Assembly (NCBI GenBank): GCA_032718475.1
Contig: JAUCBJ010003548.1
Location: 1 to 64,000 of the forward strand
Source of the DNA: Nemertoderma westbladi
Lineage: Eukaryota; Xenacoelomorpha; Nemertodermatida; Nemertodermatidae
Length of the DNA stretch: 64,000 nt
Reading direction: 5' to 3'
The stretch's first letter is position 1; the number at the start of each line of letters is the position of its first letter. The position numbers and the translations under genes are program-made. Of the stretch, positions 54,301 to 56,825 are shown piece by piece. The notes under the pieces are model-generated. The model searched no databases, was not told the origin of the DNA, and was given only the letters and a program-made list of their open reading frames with translations.

Positions 54301-55495
54301 GCGGAAATCTTCCTCAGTATCGATGCAGTACTGAAAGTGAAACAAACAGAAACAAATAAAATTAGTCGACACATTATACTATAAACCTGGCCACAAATAA
54401 GCACACAATGGGTCATACTGCACACCTAATCGCAACAAGATAATGTGCCATACTGACAAGCTGATCGCAACCCCATAATGTGTCATACTGCCAACCTGAT
54501 CACACGCCCAGAATGTACATTCATCCCTGTCGATACAGGTCCTATTATCTGGGGCTAGCTGCATGTGGTAGTTGCAGTAGCATTCGCCCCCATGCGGTGT
54601 TGGATGGCATCGGAATTCGCAGCCAAGTGAGGGACATTTATTATGGCCTGAAATGGAAAGCAACATAGATAAGTATCTAGAGTATAGTGAAGGGAAAGAC
54701 ATAGGTTAGATAATGAGAGTAAACTAACAGTATCCAATTAAAAGATGAGGAATCCTATTTTTAGTTTCGTGGAAATTAATTTTTCAGTTCATTTTTCGTC
54801 AAATTTCATATAATAGGATTATAATGTTTCATTTCACTTGCTTTTATACAGCGTACATGATAAACAATAATTTAAACTTAAATTGACAATCCCTTGGACT
54901 GATATTATATAATTAATGTTACGACTGGAAAGGTGTAACATTGAAATCAAAACGGCGCTCACATTGTCTACCCAACGCGTTATCCACTACGCTATTTCGG
55001 TACGAGAAGAAAGTGTTTATAATTAATACGCCATGCTTTCACGTTGCAAGGATGTTCTAGAATATTTAAATGCCAAATTTCAAATAATTCCACACAAATA
55101 AATACAATTAGATTCGCCATTGTTCATAATTAGAACATTAAAGCTTTCATAGACTTCGTTTTGTTATTTCCCTCGCTCGTGCCGTAACGCCAAAAAGTGT
55201 TATTTTATGAACAATTAGGTATACAGTTATAATAAAACCATAATATGATTAAACTTACCGCAGTTAACTGTCTCATCTTCATTATTAGGGCAATCGTAAT
55301 CGCCATTACACACGTTAAGTATATCGATACAAACGCCACTGTCACCACAGGCCCATTGATTTGGAAGGCAACTGCCTGGACAATGTTGTTCATCAGTACC
55401 GTCACCACAGTCAGGCAGTTTGTTGCACACCTGTTCCATACCAATGCAATGACCATTACCGCACACAAATTCAGAACCATGGCAAACATCGTATC
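6119..55495 (-). CDS. LRP1: LRP1-like giant endocytic receptor, N-terminal 20 exons (partial)
   Basis: Twenty exons, joined from 55259-55495 down to 6119-6354, give 3,797 coding bases with compatible phases at all 19 junctions. The domain order is two LDLa repeats, two EGFs, a six-blade YWTD-type propeller, EGF, second propeller, EGF, eight LDLa repeats, EGF plus calcium-binding EGF, then the start of a third propeller. The 2-LDLa cluster followed by an 8-LDLa cluster is the LRP1/LRP1B arrangement and separates it from LRP2 and LRP4/5/6. The family binds and internalises proteinase-inhibitor complexes, lipoproteins and other ligands at the cell surface. The signal-peptide exon should lie above 55495 and the rest of the receptor (membrane segment, NPxY tail) below 6119; neither was found. 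Introns hold two complete host genes, six tandem arrays, a LINE fragment and a BEL element. LRP1 versus LRP1B cannot be separated here and may not apply outside vertebrates. Confidence 0.93.
6690..6899 (-). CDS. LRP1: LRP1 exon a19: EGF and calcium-binding EGF
   Basis: Acceptor ACCCGCAG, donor GCCG|GTAAGT, phase 1-1. [15 protein letters not shown]...[11 protein letters not shown], then [16 protein letters not shown]...FVCSC, a calcium-binding EGF. Confidence 0.92.
7025..7072. repeat. Two adjacent perfect palindromes
   Basis: 13-bp arms CCTACTTTATACA / TGTATAAAGTAGG with one base between (7025-7051), then the 20-bp palindrome at 7053-7072 (GGATAAATTG and its complement). Intronic; function unknown. 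Confidence 0.8.
7285..7439 (-). CDS. LRP1: LRP1 exon a18: LDLa repeat 9 end and repeat 10
   Basis: Acceptor TTTACAG, donor TGCG|GTAAGT, phase 2 to 1. It completes SDESPILC and adds [16 protein letters not shown]...[11 protein letters not shown], the eighth repeat of the second cluster. Confidence 0.92.
7444..7803. repeat. 47-bp minisatellite containing the polypyrimidine tract of exon a18
   Basis: About seven copies of a 47-bp unit (core AAACAAACCAATGGGAAGGT on the plus strand). On the LRP1 strand each unit has CCTTCCCATTGGTTT, identical to the tract directly before the a18 acceptor (CCTTCCCATTGGTTTACAG|). The AG itself is not repeated; units continue GTTTATTTGC instead. Confidence 0.93.
7850..8083. 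repeat. Dispersed repeat copy ending in an 18-base C run
   Basis: Similar to 51998-52209 (see that entry). Lies in the a17-a18 intron about 75 bases beyond the a17 donor. C run at 8066-8083. Confidence 0.6.
8159..8378 (-). CDS. LRP1: LRP1 exon a17: LDLa repeat 8 and most of repeat 9
   Basis: Acceptor TCTCCAG, donor GACAA|GTGAGT, phase 1 to 2. LDLa [16 protein letters not shown]...[10 protein letters not shown], then [14 protein letters not shown]...DCGDN, with SDESPILC completed in exon a18. Confidence 0.92.
8479..8616 (-). CDS. LRP1: LRP1 exon a16: LDLa repeat 7
   Basis: Acceptor TTGCAG, donor ATAG|GTGGGT, phase 1-1. LDLa: [16 protein letters not shown]...[10 protein letters not shown]. 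Confidence 0.92.
8879..8988. mobile_element. Possible 110-bp inverted-repeat element
   Basis: Perfect 14-bp arms TATACGTTGGCTGA (8879-8892) and its complement (8975-8988). Size and layout fit a small MITE. No second copy is in the window, so this could also be a chance hairpin. Confidence 0.35.
9074..9147. repeat. Two-copy 36-bp direct repeat
   Basis: CAGCCTACTTGAAGTAGTAG... occurs twice in tandem (from about 9079 and 9115) about 0.3 kb upstream of ALG8. The repeat contains the short palindrome CTACTTGAAGTAG. Confidence 0.7.
9322..9327 (+). promoter_or_regulatory. Possible TATA box of ALG8
   Basis: CTATAAAG, 116 bases upstream of the ALG8 ATG. Position fits a short 5' UTR, but TATA-like strings are common in this AT-rich sequence. 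Confidence 0.3.
9443..11026 (+). CDS. ALG8: Dolichyl-P-Glc:Glc1Man9GlcNAc2-PP-dolichol alpha-1,3-glucosyltransferase
   Basis: 527-residue polytopic membrane protein. ALG8 adds the second glucose to the lipid-linked oligosaccharide in the ER lumen, before transfer to proteins by OST; this is family knowledge. Diagnostic blocks include [17 protein letters not shown] (about 27-43), [14 protein letters not shown] (about 57-70), [13 protein letters not shown] (about 157-169), [13 protein letters not shown] (about 196-208), [16 protein letters not shown] (about 265-280), [25 protein letters not shown] and [11 protein letters not shown]. Length matches the usual ~525. TATAAA at 9322-9327 lies 116 bases before the ATG. 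No intron is present although vertebrate ALG8 has many. It is antisense to LRP1 and fully inside the a15-a16 intron. Confidence 0.96.
   Translation: MFNNNSEDILIWAVVITLLKFLFIPAYYSTDLEVHRNWMAITHKLPLNQWYNDSTSQWTLDYPPLFAWFELLLSQLAALIDPGILALQSEPVTKLSVVTFQRISVILSDSVFIYASYICSRSIVESSGLRESKRSGGTKELVTFLLLVGNVGLLIVDHIHFQYNGFLFGLLLLSLNSLLRNNILQGAFWFAVLLNFKHIYLYMAPAYFIYILRNYCLAANNNCNTFSVRNLSISRLAKVSSVVLAVFALSLGPFIYHGQLHQLLTRLFPFKRGLCHAYWAPNVWAIYNAMDRGLIVVYNRLGLPIETNVTSGSATSGLVQEHYHTILPNITPTLPMLATAIFMLPVLIKEFCYPSGCHGFIKSLVFCSFTSYMWGWHVHEKAILMVVIPFILLIYTHPDHSWLYFMISTVAHYSLFPLLFTPFETPIKLSLLLSYLMFSYHSLFNVSRESNHWITKLTYFFEVSYLFGLFPLYMYTDVIHFRIHGDGALPFLPLLLTSVYCAVGLFWFWVKFMYYSLFDGSVVSLKV
11027..11930. other. ALG8-M16 protease spacer
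   Basis: AT-rich. AATAAA at about 11116-11121 is a good ALG8 poly(A) signal. The remainder should hold the M16 gene promoter and 5' UTR. No other gene seen. Confidence 0.5.
11931..14939 (+). CDS. M16-family zinc metalloprotease (C05D11.1 / yeast SDD3-like)
   Basis: 1,002 residues from the ATG at 11931. The frame is open four codons further upstream but only with a TTG. The inverted zinc motif HxxEH is intact as HTLEH at residues 56-60, and a downstream glutamate in [10 protein letters not shown] (about 149) is the likely third zinc ligand. Further M16 signatures are [11 protein letters not shown] (about 63-73), [12 protein letters not shown] (about 87-98) with the downstream FT-N-T strand, and [17 protein letters not shown] (about 200-216). 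The two-halved ~1,000-residue size fits M16C-type presequence-protease relatives. The opening ([19 protein letters not shown]) and lack of a clear targeting peptide point to the uncharacterised cytosolic C05D11.1-like branch. The substrate is unknown. The gene is intronless, antisense within an LRP1 intron, and about 0.9 kb downstream of ALG8 on the same strand. Confidence 0.9.
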   Translation: MGFEKLSDAVLEDIVINRYQSNRSGLCLFIANVKGPLVYGYFTLATEPSDNSGLPHTLEHLVFMGSRKYPHKEILDILANRCLAQGTNAWTSKDNTSFTINTVGPDGLLNILPVYLDHIINPTLTHNAFLTEVFHINGKGEAAGVVYSELEDGENTESNLMDLYLHRTLYPSTSNYRWDSGGTMESLRNEATNETIKQYHERFYSIDNLCIIIVGEIDPGPFLQVIEEFECKNQSDNKLYGDSLSGVRPWSSEISEYQNLHEPHYVDFPSEDELTGSVMLAWRGPHCYDLYVWQAGEVILNYLTDSSSSPISQHLIEIDNPYCTRSSFSQLYYRDCAKYIKFYDVPEKKLDSLHDKALALITSINENVIDMKRISDTIERLIRDRSSYLEDEPQEISDELISHFIYGNGGPSLQSHIDDVGRLRMLLKEDSHFWVKIFHTLLDLNKVLIIIGRPSKGLARQLAEERAHRIEERKCRFGVNGLEELQQAIDDAVDGNDEEIPDALLELFPIPNVENIKFHRVETASLPLPDLPFPVDVTSIDSKFVTIHLLIDTSGVDSRMLWLIPIWTELMFESDVEINGVLVPYSEVVDEINNHLVEYSCDIGFGGSRFYSGSSSQAIVIMGKTTRDQTYKALEIVRNVLVNSKFSKDRLKTTLTKVKNCVSSSVRDIDYVCEMLSTELRFQPGSTKVVNNAIKQGKLMDHLDKDLDIAVKLINDLHSVVLKSNMYLHLCGNLDQNLSTENITDTFQIQSNTTSRCDNNDNDILKSISSRIFRRNAEFTGVIYGLQAAESSYLLASAPVFTDRHHPDVAPLLVLFQYLSSSSGPLWNEIRGSGLAYNVGMELSVGTGLLTLWVYQSTQLVQAYKAAQKVVLDVLDDEDFISDEDVGAAKSNLVYSIVEKESTPSSAGYQHLNHLVNGVSLDYSRQLLHRIDSVAVDEVNRVANGYLNLVFQPESSWCIVCTHADKVNEIQTALGACNRPVTVIDDLYTTYDIDFDAVFGNE
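14940..15414. other. M16 protease 3' flank
   Basis: Contains AATAAA at 14995-15000, the likely poly(A) signal of the M16 protease gene, and a G-rich stretch near 15053-15072. Otherwise AT-rich. Confidence 0.5.
15415..15790. repeat. CRE-bearing minisatellite
   Basis: About five regular 36-bp units followed by five or six less regular 30-40 bp units. Each unit contains the palindrome TGACGTCA (ten perfect copies; an eleventh reads TAACGTCA). TGACGTCA is the full CREB/ATF consensus. The array lies about 30 bases beyond the exon a15 donor and about 0.5 kb past the M16 protease gene. Confidence 0.9.
15821..16050 (-). CDS. LRP1: LRP1 exon a15: LDLa repeats 5 and 6
   Basis: Acceptor ACTATTACAG, donor TGTG|GTGAGT, phase 2 to 1. 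Two LDLa repeats: [14 protein letters not shown]...[10 protein letters not shown] and [14 protein letters not shown]...[10 protein letters not shown]. Confidence 0.93.
16051..17566. repeat. 28-bp minisatellite with embedded branch point and 3' splice site
   Basis: About 54 copies of a 28-bp unit (core CTGTAATAGTTAGGGGTTAC on the plus strand). On the LRP1 strand each unit reads CCCCTAACTATTACAG|, a CTAAC branch-point consensus followed by a CAG acceptor. The exon-proximal copy is the acceptor of exon a15. The array fills almost the whole 1.5-kb intron, starting about 20 bases after the a14 donor. The plus strand carries repeated GGGG runs. Confidence 0.95.
17587..17704 (-). CDS. LRP1: LRP1 exon a14: LDLa repeat 4
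   Basis: Acceptor CTCCTTAG, donor ATAG|GTGGGT, phase 1 to 2. A complete LDLa runs [14 protein letters not shown]...[11 protein letters not shown]. Confidence 0.92.
17705..18309. other. LRP1 intron a13-a14, left part
   Basis: No coding exon or named element seen. It may include 3' UTR of the LINE fragment. Confidence 0.4.
18310..19530 (-). mobile_element. Degenerate non-LTR retrotransposon (LINE) fragment
   Basis: The minus-strand ORF at 19133-19525 encodes part of a LINE reverse transcriptase ([51 protein letters not shown] and [14 protein letters not shown]). Downstream, 18310-18680 encodes the C-terminal LINE region ([13 protein letters not shown] and [15 protein letters not shown]), interrupted by at least one stop. 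The element is 5'-truncated and inactive. Confidence 0.85.
19531..19967. other. LRP1 intron a13-a14, right part
   Basis: Unassigned AT-rich sequence between the LINE fragment and exon a13. Confidence 0.4.
19968..20124 (-). CDS. LRP1: LRP1 exon a13: EGF end and LDLa repeat 3
   Basis: Acceptor TTATCTTGTAG (a minisatellite unit), donor CTCG|GTTAGT, phase 0 to 1. It encodes [14 protein letters not shown] then the LDLa [20 protein letters not shown]...DSSDEDNC. This is the first of the eight-repeat cluster. Confidence 0.92.
20085..25290. repeat. 55-bp minisatellite with embedded 3' splice sites
   Basis: About 95 copies of a 55-bp unit (core GGGGAAGAGCGGGTTCGTTG on the plus strand). On the LRP1 strand each unit reads TTTTTATCTTGTAG|ACGTGCGTTTCTG..., the acceptor and first about 35 coding bases of exon a13. 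The exon-proximal unit is the real exon start. Unit variants include 3-4 base deletions (GGGTTGTTGG, CGTCTAAGTT). A 217-bp higher-order period is seen at 22084/22301/22518. A longer segment from about 22518 recurs 1,588 bp further on (22518/24106, 22737/24325, 23010/24598). Confidence 0.96.
25511..25680 (-). mobile_element. tRNA-derived SINE with (AAT)n tail
   Basis: On the minus strand a B-box (GGTTCGATCC, about 25590-25602) lies downstream of an A-box-like TTGGTTAAATTCC. The element body then runs to an (AAT)n tail at about 25515-25535. The layout is that of a pol III SINE. It sits just inside the a12-a13 intron. Confidence 0.6.
25710..25900 (-). CDS. LRP1: LRP1 exon a12: propeller 2 end and EGF
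   Basis: Acceptor CTACCAG, donor AAG|GTAAGG, phase 1 to 0. The EGF runs [32 protein letters not shown]. Its sixth cysteine comes from the next exon, giving GGKTCVSD. Confidence 0.92.
25901..26299. other. LRP1 intron a11-a12
   Basis: Non-coding. A short GC-rich stretch near 26130-26220 and a G run near 26211 are the only marked features. Confidence 0.5.
26300..26477 (-). CDS. LRP1: LRP1 exon a11: propeller 2
   Basis: Acceptor CCCACAG, donor AACG|GTTAGT, phase 0 to 1. It begins [12 protein letters not shown], the clearest YWTD blade in the window, and continues [20 protein letters not shown]. Confidence 0.93.
26478..26941. other. LRP1 intron a10-a11
   Basis: AT-rich intron with nothing recognised. 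The plus-strand ORF over 26359-26667 is antisense to exon a11. Confidence 0.5.
26942..27074 (-). CDS. LRP1: LRP1 exon a10: propeller 2
   Basis: Acceptor ATCTAG, donor GAG|GTTGGT, phase 2 to 0. It encodes [20 protein letters not shown] and [11 protein letters not shown]. Confidence 0.9.
27201..27411 (-). CDS. LRP1: LRP1 exon a9: propeller 2
   Basis: Acceptor TTCTAG, donor CAGG|GTTAGT, phase 1 to 2. Blade signatures are [18 protein letters not shown] and [13 protein letters not shown]. Confidence 0.91.
27762..31662. repeat. 53-bp minisatellite with embedded 5' splice sites, left block
   Basis: Continuation of the array at 47323-51704, about 3.9 kb. It shares the same subtypes in the same local order (for example the AATTGATGG / AATGG / CCAGAG series near 28780-29340 and 47560-48170). 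It ends about 350 bases before the acceptor of exon a9. Confidence 0.96.
31663..32907 (-). repeat. 3' LTR of the BEL element
   Basis: 1,245 bp, TG...CA, flanked on its outer side by the GTTTA target duplication. One base difference from the 5' LTR was seen (about 32780). Confidence 0.95.
32908..35714 (-). other. 3' region of the BEL element, no assigned gene
   Basis: 2.8 kb between the ORF stop and the 3' LTR, unusually long for a Gag-Pol-only element. Open stretches on the coding strand at 33862-34098 (about 79 codons, ending PTYIWNS), 33966-34232, and about 32856-33310 (acidic/basic helical, behind a possible TTATCACAG acceptor) could be exons of an accessory or envelope-like gene or captured host sequence. 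No envelope motif, signal peptide or strong membrane segment was recognised. Two near-copies of ATTCCAGAA..TGTCTGGGGAC lie at about 34891 and 35075. Confidence 0.4.
35715..43868 (-). CDS. BEL/Pao Gag-Pol polyprotein
   Basis: 2,717-residue ORF from ATG, with domains located approximately. A long N-terminal region of about 800 residues includes an Ala/Glu/Lys/Arg heptad-like repeat (about 385-475) predicted to coil. A DUF1759-like Gag region begins near 810. Three Cys/His clusters follow: [13 protein letters not shown] near 1086, [14 protein letters not shown] near 1119 and CAKCGAKHH near 1142. An aspartic protease has DSGST near 1261. The reverse transcriptase has YMDD near 1757. An RNase H-like domain starts FGDAS near 1933. 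The integrase has an HHCC zinc region near 2310-2345 and DDE residues in GVDLFGP (near 2388), RSDKGTNF (near 2446) and GGSWERL (near 2492). A DUF5641-type C terminus follows. No stop or frameshift is visible, so the element may be active. Confidence 0.95.
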   Translation of the reverse strand: MSDTKQNLSDSLLDVTICDSDRDVQPSGRKSSSPPTVRKVIPPVVITEPRLVQHRRSIIGTRAQVKRDQKAAEQQQPTSQELIPQRPSSSSSEDTVELTPESGAEMTDAVYTDPLLILPAAVLAGLLIAVEEHQIDWARSQRSTRDSYAGYTSEELKSIVESQWNFPGPGLPFDLSEAAWEDIHRMGVAKETIDPAVWKRSAAGYAQGFFSSMERIEKQLFQQPQGPQEQGSLLYQVRERVLRIRLILSAFEEASKRKQDTSLQVAVKTWFQRVSRQVQGAAQWKAQLEERSTHGESTDATFSQVESEATAEKPHKRDAIDIYLSDYQRFVGDEELRRRLDGLSPNSEGAQRVLDAIDVDRLAANQAKFDEQLRIARDQEEQVKKKRIEDRKAAAVAAAVAEAEAERKAAAAVAEAEAERKAAEAEAERKAAAAVAEAEAERKAAAAVAAAEAERKTAEAVAEAERRASEEATQLELENLQERQDNFNKQLTASNMQMMSRSTPKRQGYTSSEEGDTTDTEGGGNRSRLSRRKRTFHRQKLPDLPPAVRRQLNNTKVGSTEPTDQIIKIERLPTIVDEPEIIRPVLEITPSVIDAHVLPETTSKFPLHSTKLPVPRRTAQETVQVLDPERNIHNLSPVVPRPPATTLATQASAVEWVDERRRGMDILLGQMQETVQQFKGTVRESRLELQEVQQSIALERDKLVNTQRGIPPPSVTMCQPVRSEVLHAQGVEPTRIYTASEVETPIVNPIKGNYRPVDNDIPYRTDHNPRNLYTDNSILNSTMAQESFTRQMARTEARQAVKVGEIVKFNGDEMKWLPFNEYYKDNIQNSVLSNGEKLRYLIECLEGSPKLMALKFIGHPDGLRQVWDTLNIRYGNRNNIAGYLYAKLVAPRKFISSGIIEFSDEIQEICRQLDWLGKSHEYQNTMVIRAVASTLPKGGVGTRWDKKVLYMMEQQRRDPTMADLMSFLDGEVKLQLLKQSREKTPENKVSEKPVSRRKITPVCYTDDGESQTSQGEDSGKDTDRSYYVNKMPKDQVSKFKSRTNDRREQVRKTPPTSPKRIQVRKPEERASVHNVTQNKVSNIKPKCALCDGTHYLNRCDQFLKKSLTERREVMWDKRLCYNCLRQGHQRRTCFSDIRCAKCGAKHHILLHAEFDRNSPNQVSDSELHVQFSDVNDTDQSEMEGFYTDEFSDENESCYMINTAVYRALTYEKDPDNDFTLTTSERQPSWKEPSSNVGIREFPVVQVRVHGPKRSYVVNALLDSGSTGTFIDKELAEDIFAGQLKFQTKLNMSGIMQVWKSTITADYYVGALSTPQDELGEHSIRSVKMVAIKNFATTQADLYNWDEDESIQHLNIPRFQTDYPGVQILIGQNAHEALETLEKRPAQPQPLQTYAVRTRVGWYFTGPSRRTLRERLPQERVYKVSEWEDDASEGDNSTEGIPYSSDNDDVHQLFDEENTIDLLKENEAWQNQVNLCQLLYPSEREAYNDELNDVVERHNAKIRDEHAVRFFTQEAVEPNSYDKALSVEEERAKQIQETTTCFLKDQGRYEVGLPFRKKEPKFINNRPLAEKRIAQLHRRLTANSSAKAMYQTQLEKFINKGYAERVPEETPVTERTYYLTHHYVPKPGKPHEVRVVFDGSALYMGQSLNSELLPGPNLLQSLLGILLRLRQYSIAFASDIEGMFLQVKVLDRDRDSLRFLWWPEEDLNQKPVEYWMTIQAFGIISSPSNACSVVRTTAEDNREAFSKEVIDNIKKDIYMDDNLKSLPSVEEAIEVAKGTVECLKRGGFRLTKFTSNSREFLESIPAEDRGAKDLDLIKDDLPETKTLGLKWDTERDILFFQLKQRDNPVRTKRICLSILSTYFDPLGFISPVILIARSLVQQMWLENHSWDDPLKGELLKQWMKWEDSLPAIEEFIISRSYFGHVLPTYSYQLHVFGDASDMGIGIVAYLRVETPDGIKVALVTSKALINNKLKVPRAELKAALYATAIGRNVTEQIDYTLEKTVYWTDALLVLEYITNEVCQFSVFVTNRVAIILSRTTMDQWRHCPGTINPADIASRGATPKELVNTPKWLGGPDFLYREEEEWPPHLTTAEIRQAKGAEKVKPKTRASKSKLFKPAVDLSVLFTSGDDALDQKPTATTKEVMEIRDKDWKSGIPDISQGLSPLLQRAIRHYSSWNRLCKAVTYLKRCFHHRYSGTKTNSDDAPSTSARVHVIKDIPKYKIPDRFLKETISYQEHDETNKQMLRLLQCYEDSDKYFLLLRNPQMRLRDRFSSTMIDGLIRVGGRLTNAPLSFDTKFPILIRNLDIQIKMIVDVHSKLYHAGRERVLSEIRTRYYFYKPRRALNQVLRNCIPCKKAFSRPLTQREAELPRERVSFYEPPFTNTGVDLFGPIEVYRARTIVKRWCVIFVCMTCRAIHLDMVNDLSTNSFVLSLRRQIARFGTSNTMRSDKGTNFIGANNEIQAYVKDWNKRQVDDQLRITASSWTFNAADAPWWGGSWERLIRSVKTAFHFIVPCRAYLTDELLRTLMEEIAAYLNERPLMPVSSNPDSLEALTPAHFLLKKPVAMLPQSEITDGDEYCRRTWQLMQLLSRRFADHFEKHYLPTLQLRTKWFAQQENVSAGDMVLIVDPDLPRKRWQTGRIIETYISSDGLVRSVELVVMRRNFKKPGIVFETQQLNRPVGRLCLLERDRELSGNYGRQETLPTTTSLIQPTSRDSPT
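43869..46077 (-). other. 5' leader of the BEL element
   Basis: 2.2 kb between the 5' LTR and the ORF. ACCGGT palindromes (often ATACCGGTATA) recur at about 57-65 bp spacing between 44005 and 44255 and again at 45890-46030. A roughly 125-bp block (GCAGACTCCGAAATGATTAG...) occurs twice, at about 45278-45403 and 45567-45692. No TGG-starting primer-binding site directly follows the LTR on the coding strand; the adjoining bases read TTAAAGGATATAGC. Confidence 0.7.
46078..47322 (-). repeat. 5' LTR of the BEL element
   Basis: 1,245 bp, TG...CA, near-identical to 31663-32907. The two short plus-strand ORFs at 46353-46535 and 46619-46819 are exact copies of ORFs in the other LTR and carry no recognisable protein. 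Confidence 0.95.
47323..51704. repeat. 53-bp minisatellite with embedded 5' splice sites, right block
   Basis: Tandem 50-57 bp units (core CAGTTTAAGAGTTACCTGAG on the plus strand). On the LRP1 strand every unit carries AGGAGGAGCATTGATAACTCAG|GTAACTC. The unit nearest the exon is the true end of exon a8. Homology to the exon runs about 37 bases into coding sequence. Subtypes (GATGG / AATTGATGG / ATATGG, and CCAGAG for CCTGAG) recur in longer ordered strings. The array is broken at 47322 by the BEL element and resumes at 31662. Confidence 0.96.
51665..51871 (-). CDS. LRP1: LRP1 exon a8: propeller 2 start
   Basis: Acceptor TTATTTAG, donor CTCAG|GTAACT, phase 1-1. It encodes [16 protein letters not shown] and [20 protein letters not shown]. 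The final codons ([10 protein letters not shown]) and the donor are the first unit of the 53-bp array. Splicing to exon a9, 24 kb away, restores [17 protein letters not shown] in frame. Confidence 0.9.
51998..52209. repeat. Dispersed repeat copy ending in a C-rich run
   Basis: About 210 bp similar to 7850-8083. Shared blocks are CAGCTGATTACT, GTTTTGGTTC, GTAACCTGCTC and GATAATTTAACATTGAG, and both copies end in long C runs with one or two A/T breaks. It is probably a SINE or MITE family with a homopolymer end. It lies in the LRP1 a7-a8 intron. Confidence 0.6.
52313..52528 (-). CDS. LRP1: LRP1 exon a7: EGF between propellers 1 and 2
   Basis: Acceptor TCCGTAG, donor GATA|GTAAGT, phase 1-1. The EGF cysteines run [10 protein letters not shown] ... 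[18 protein letters not shown]. Confidence 0.9.
52715..52835 (-). CDS. LRP1: LRP1 exon a6: last blade of propeller 1
   Basis: Acceptor TTCCAG, donor GGAG|GTGAGT, phase 0 to 1. It encodes [20 protein letters not shown] then VRRIEINNG, the typical closing blade. Confidence 0.88.
52836..53177. other. LRP1 intron a5-a6
   Basis: AT-rich intron. No repeat, ORF or element stands out. Confidence 0.5.
53178..53363 (-). CDS. LRP1: LRP1 exon a5: propeller 1, middle
   Basis: Acceptor CCTCCAG, donor CAG|GTATGT, phase 0 to 0, 62 codons. Blade signatures are [28 protein letters not shown] and [13 protein letters not shown]. Confidence 0.91.
53514..53704 (-). CDS. LRP1: LRP1 exon a4: propeller 1, middle
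   Basis: Acceptor ATTTCAG, donor CAG|GTTCGT, phase 1 to 0. It encodes propeller blades ([20 protein letters not shown] and [18 protein letters not shown]), matching the VDW...LYW and ALDP...MYW pattern. Confidence 0.9.
53761..54029. repeat. 28-bp minisatellite containing the 5' splice site of LRP1 exon a3
   Basis: About 9-10 copies of a 28-bp unit (core ACTAACCCACTAGTGGCAGC on the plus strand). Read on the LRP1 strand each unit holds CCACTAGTGG|GTTAGTC. The exon a3 end, CCACTAGAGG|GTTAGTC, is the terminal copy. The array fills nearly the whole 316-bp intron between exons a3 and a4, leaving about 56 bases next to the a4 acceptor. Confidence 0.92.
54021..54330 (-). CDS. LRP1: LRP1 exon a3: EGF end and propeller 1 start
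   Basis: Acceptor CTTTCAG, donor GAGG|GTTAGT, phase 0 to 1. It completes the EGF ([13 protein letters not shown]) and begins propeller 1 ([18 protein letters not shown]). Its last bases and donor are copied in the 28-bp array that fills the next intron. Confidence 0.9.
54496..54647 (-). CDS. LRP1: LRP1 exon a2: EGF and start of a calcium-binding EGF
   Basis: Acceptor TTTCAG, donor CAG|GTTGGC, phase 1 to 0. It encodes an EGF ([10 protein letters not shown]... CYCNYHMQL...TC) followed by [12 protein letters not shown], the start of a DxDEC calcium-binding EGF completed in the next exon. Confidence 0.9.
54648..55258. other. LRP1 intron a1-a2 with tRNA-like remnant
   Basis: AT-rich intron. At about 54945-55010 the minus strand reads TAGCGTAGTGGATAACGCG, a good tRNA A-box context, but the B-box position is degraded (GTTTTGATTTC). 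Probably an old tRNA-derived SINE or tRNA pseudogene. Confidence 0.4.
55259..55495 (-). CDS. LRP1: LRP1 exon a1: LDLa repeats 1 and 2
   Basis: Acceptor TTAACAG and donor G|GTAAGT bound a phase 1-1 exon of 237 bases. Two complete six-cysteine LDLa repeats are visible, with [11 protein letters not shown] and [12 protein letters not shown] as calcium-binding ends. The exon needs an upstream signal-peptide exon ending in phase 1, not located. Confidence 0.93.
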
Positions 55496-56825
55496 CTGTT
55501 AAGAAAAACATATTAAATGTTAGGTAGTTGCCTAGGTAGCAAAATGTATTAATATTCGAGAATTGTAGGCTACCTCACTTACAAGGCAATATTAAGTTAG
55601 TTACCACGGTTCCAAAAACACATTCCAGAAACGTTAATTTCTAAACAACAGGTCAATGTAGGCTTATTCCAGACAACGTACGAACTCCCTACTGTATCTG
55701 AGGACGTGTGAGAGATACGAAAATGAAGGGGCGAGCCATATGTAGATAGTATGTTTAGGTTAAAGTTCATAGGGTTATAGTTTTAATGGTATCCCTGTAA
55801 AACAAAGATGCTGTTACGGATTATATTGAGAAGCAAATGGCGGATTCTAACAGGATCCGCGGATACAATAGAAAATCATGACGGCAGCGGTCGGATCCCG
55901 TAGACACCATTGAATAACCTGCAACACTAACCAATTTTCTCTTGGACCTAGCAGGTTACGTGAGTGACGACCCAAAACCTAAATAAAACGGTTTATAGGA
56001 TCCGACGATCCTACTGGGAACTGCCTTTGCTTCTGCGGGATCCGCAACAGGATCAGTGTTTTACAAATGCCATTCAGTACCATTTCGTAACTGATTTTTG
56101 AATTGTGTTACGAAACTGAAAGTTTTACATAAACACGACTAAACCACCTTGACCGCATTTCCTAGCTGTACAGCGCAGTGCACAGTTGTGTTACCGGTAG
56201 AGAGACTGCAGAATACTAGGGGGCGGTTGGTTTGCATCACGGGCTTTGTTTGGTCCTTGGTTTAAATGTAGTAAGCCTTTCACTGAACGGCTTACTGCAT
56301 TACCGGTATACCGCGTTTAATTACAGTTCACTAATTAATTTACTCCGGGTATGCCTTCTTACAGTTTGTTAAAGAATACCGTAGTAAGTTTTTCATTGTG
56401 ATACCGGTACCGTTACATAATGAGTAAAAAGAGTAAATTACTCCTTAATGGTTGACAAAAAGCAGGACAAGTATGAAATTGGCTTGACCCTAGACATACA
56501 GTAGAAATAGTGTTCAATAGCCTAAATGCAAGACATCGCGTCCATTGTATCAGTCTGTCAGTGTTCTACAACACCTTACAGGAACCGGTACACGCGGTTG
56601 TCTGCCAAGTATTGACTGCTGTTGTCTGCAATACTGAAATTTTTGTAATCGGTTTCAGTAGTTACAAATCTGATGTTACTCCTATTTCTTGGTTTTCCCT
56701 GTATTTATTAATTGTAGTGTTAGGCCTATACTGTTGTGGTTATAAACATCACATCATAAACTCAATGTGTTATAGTTGATGAATAAATAAATATCGCAGA
56801 TAAATATATAGCGCTGCGCTGCGCA
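55496..56825. other. Region between LRP1 exon a1 and the AT-hook gene
   Basis: No LRP1 signal-peptide exon could be identified on the minus strand. GGATCC-containing short repeats cluster at 55850-56050 (CAGGATCCGCGG, GGATCCGACGATCC, GGGATCCGCAACAGGATC). The right end should hold the promoter of the 56826 gene. Confidence 0.4.
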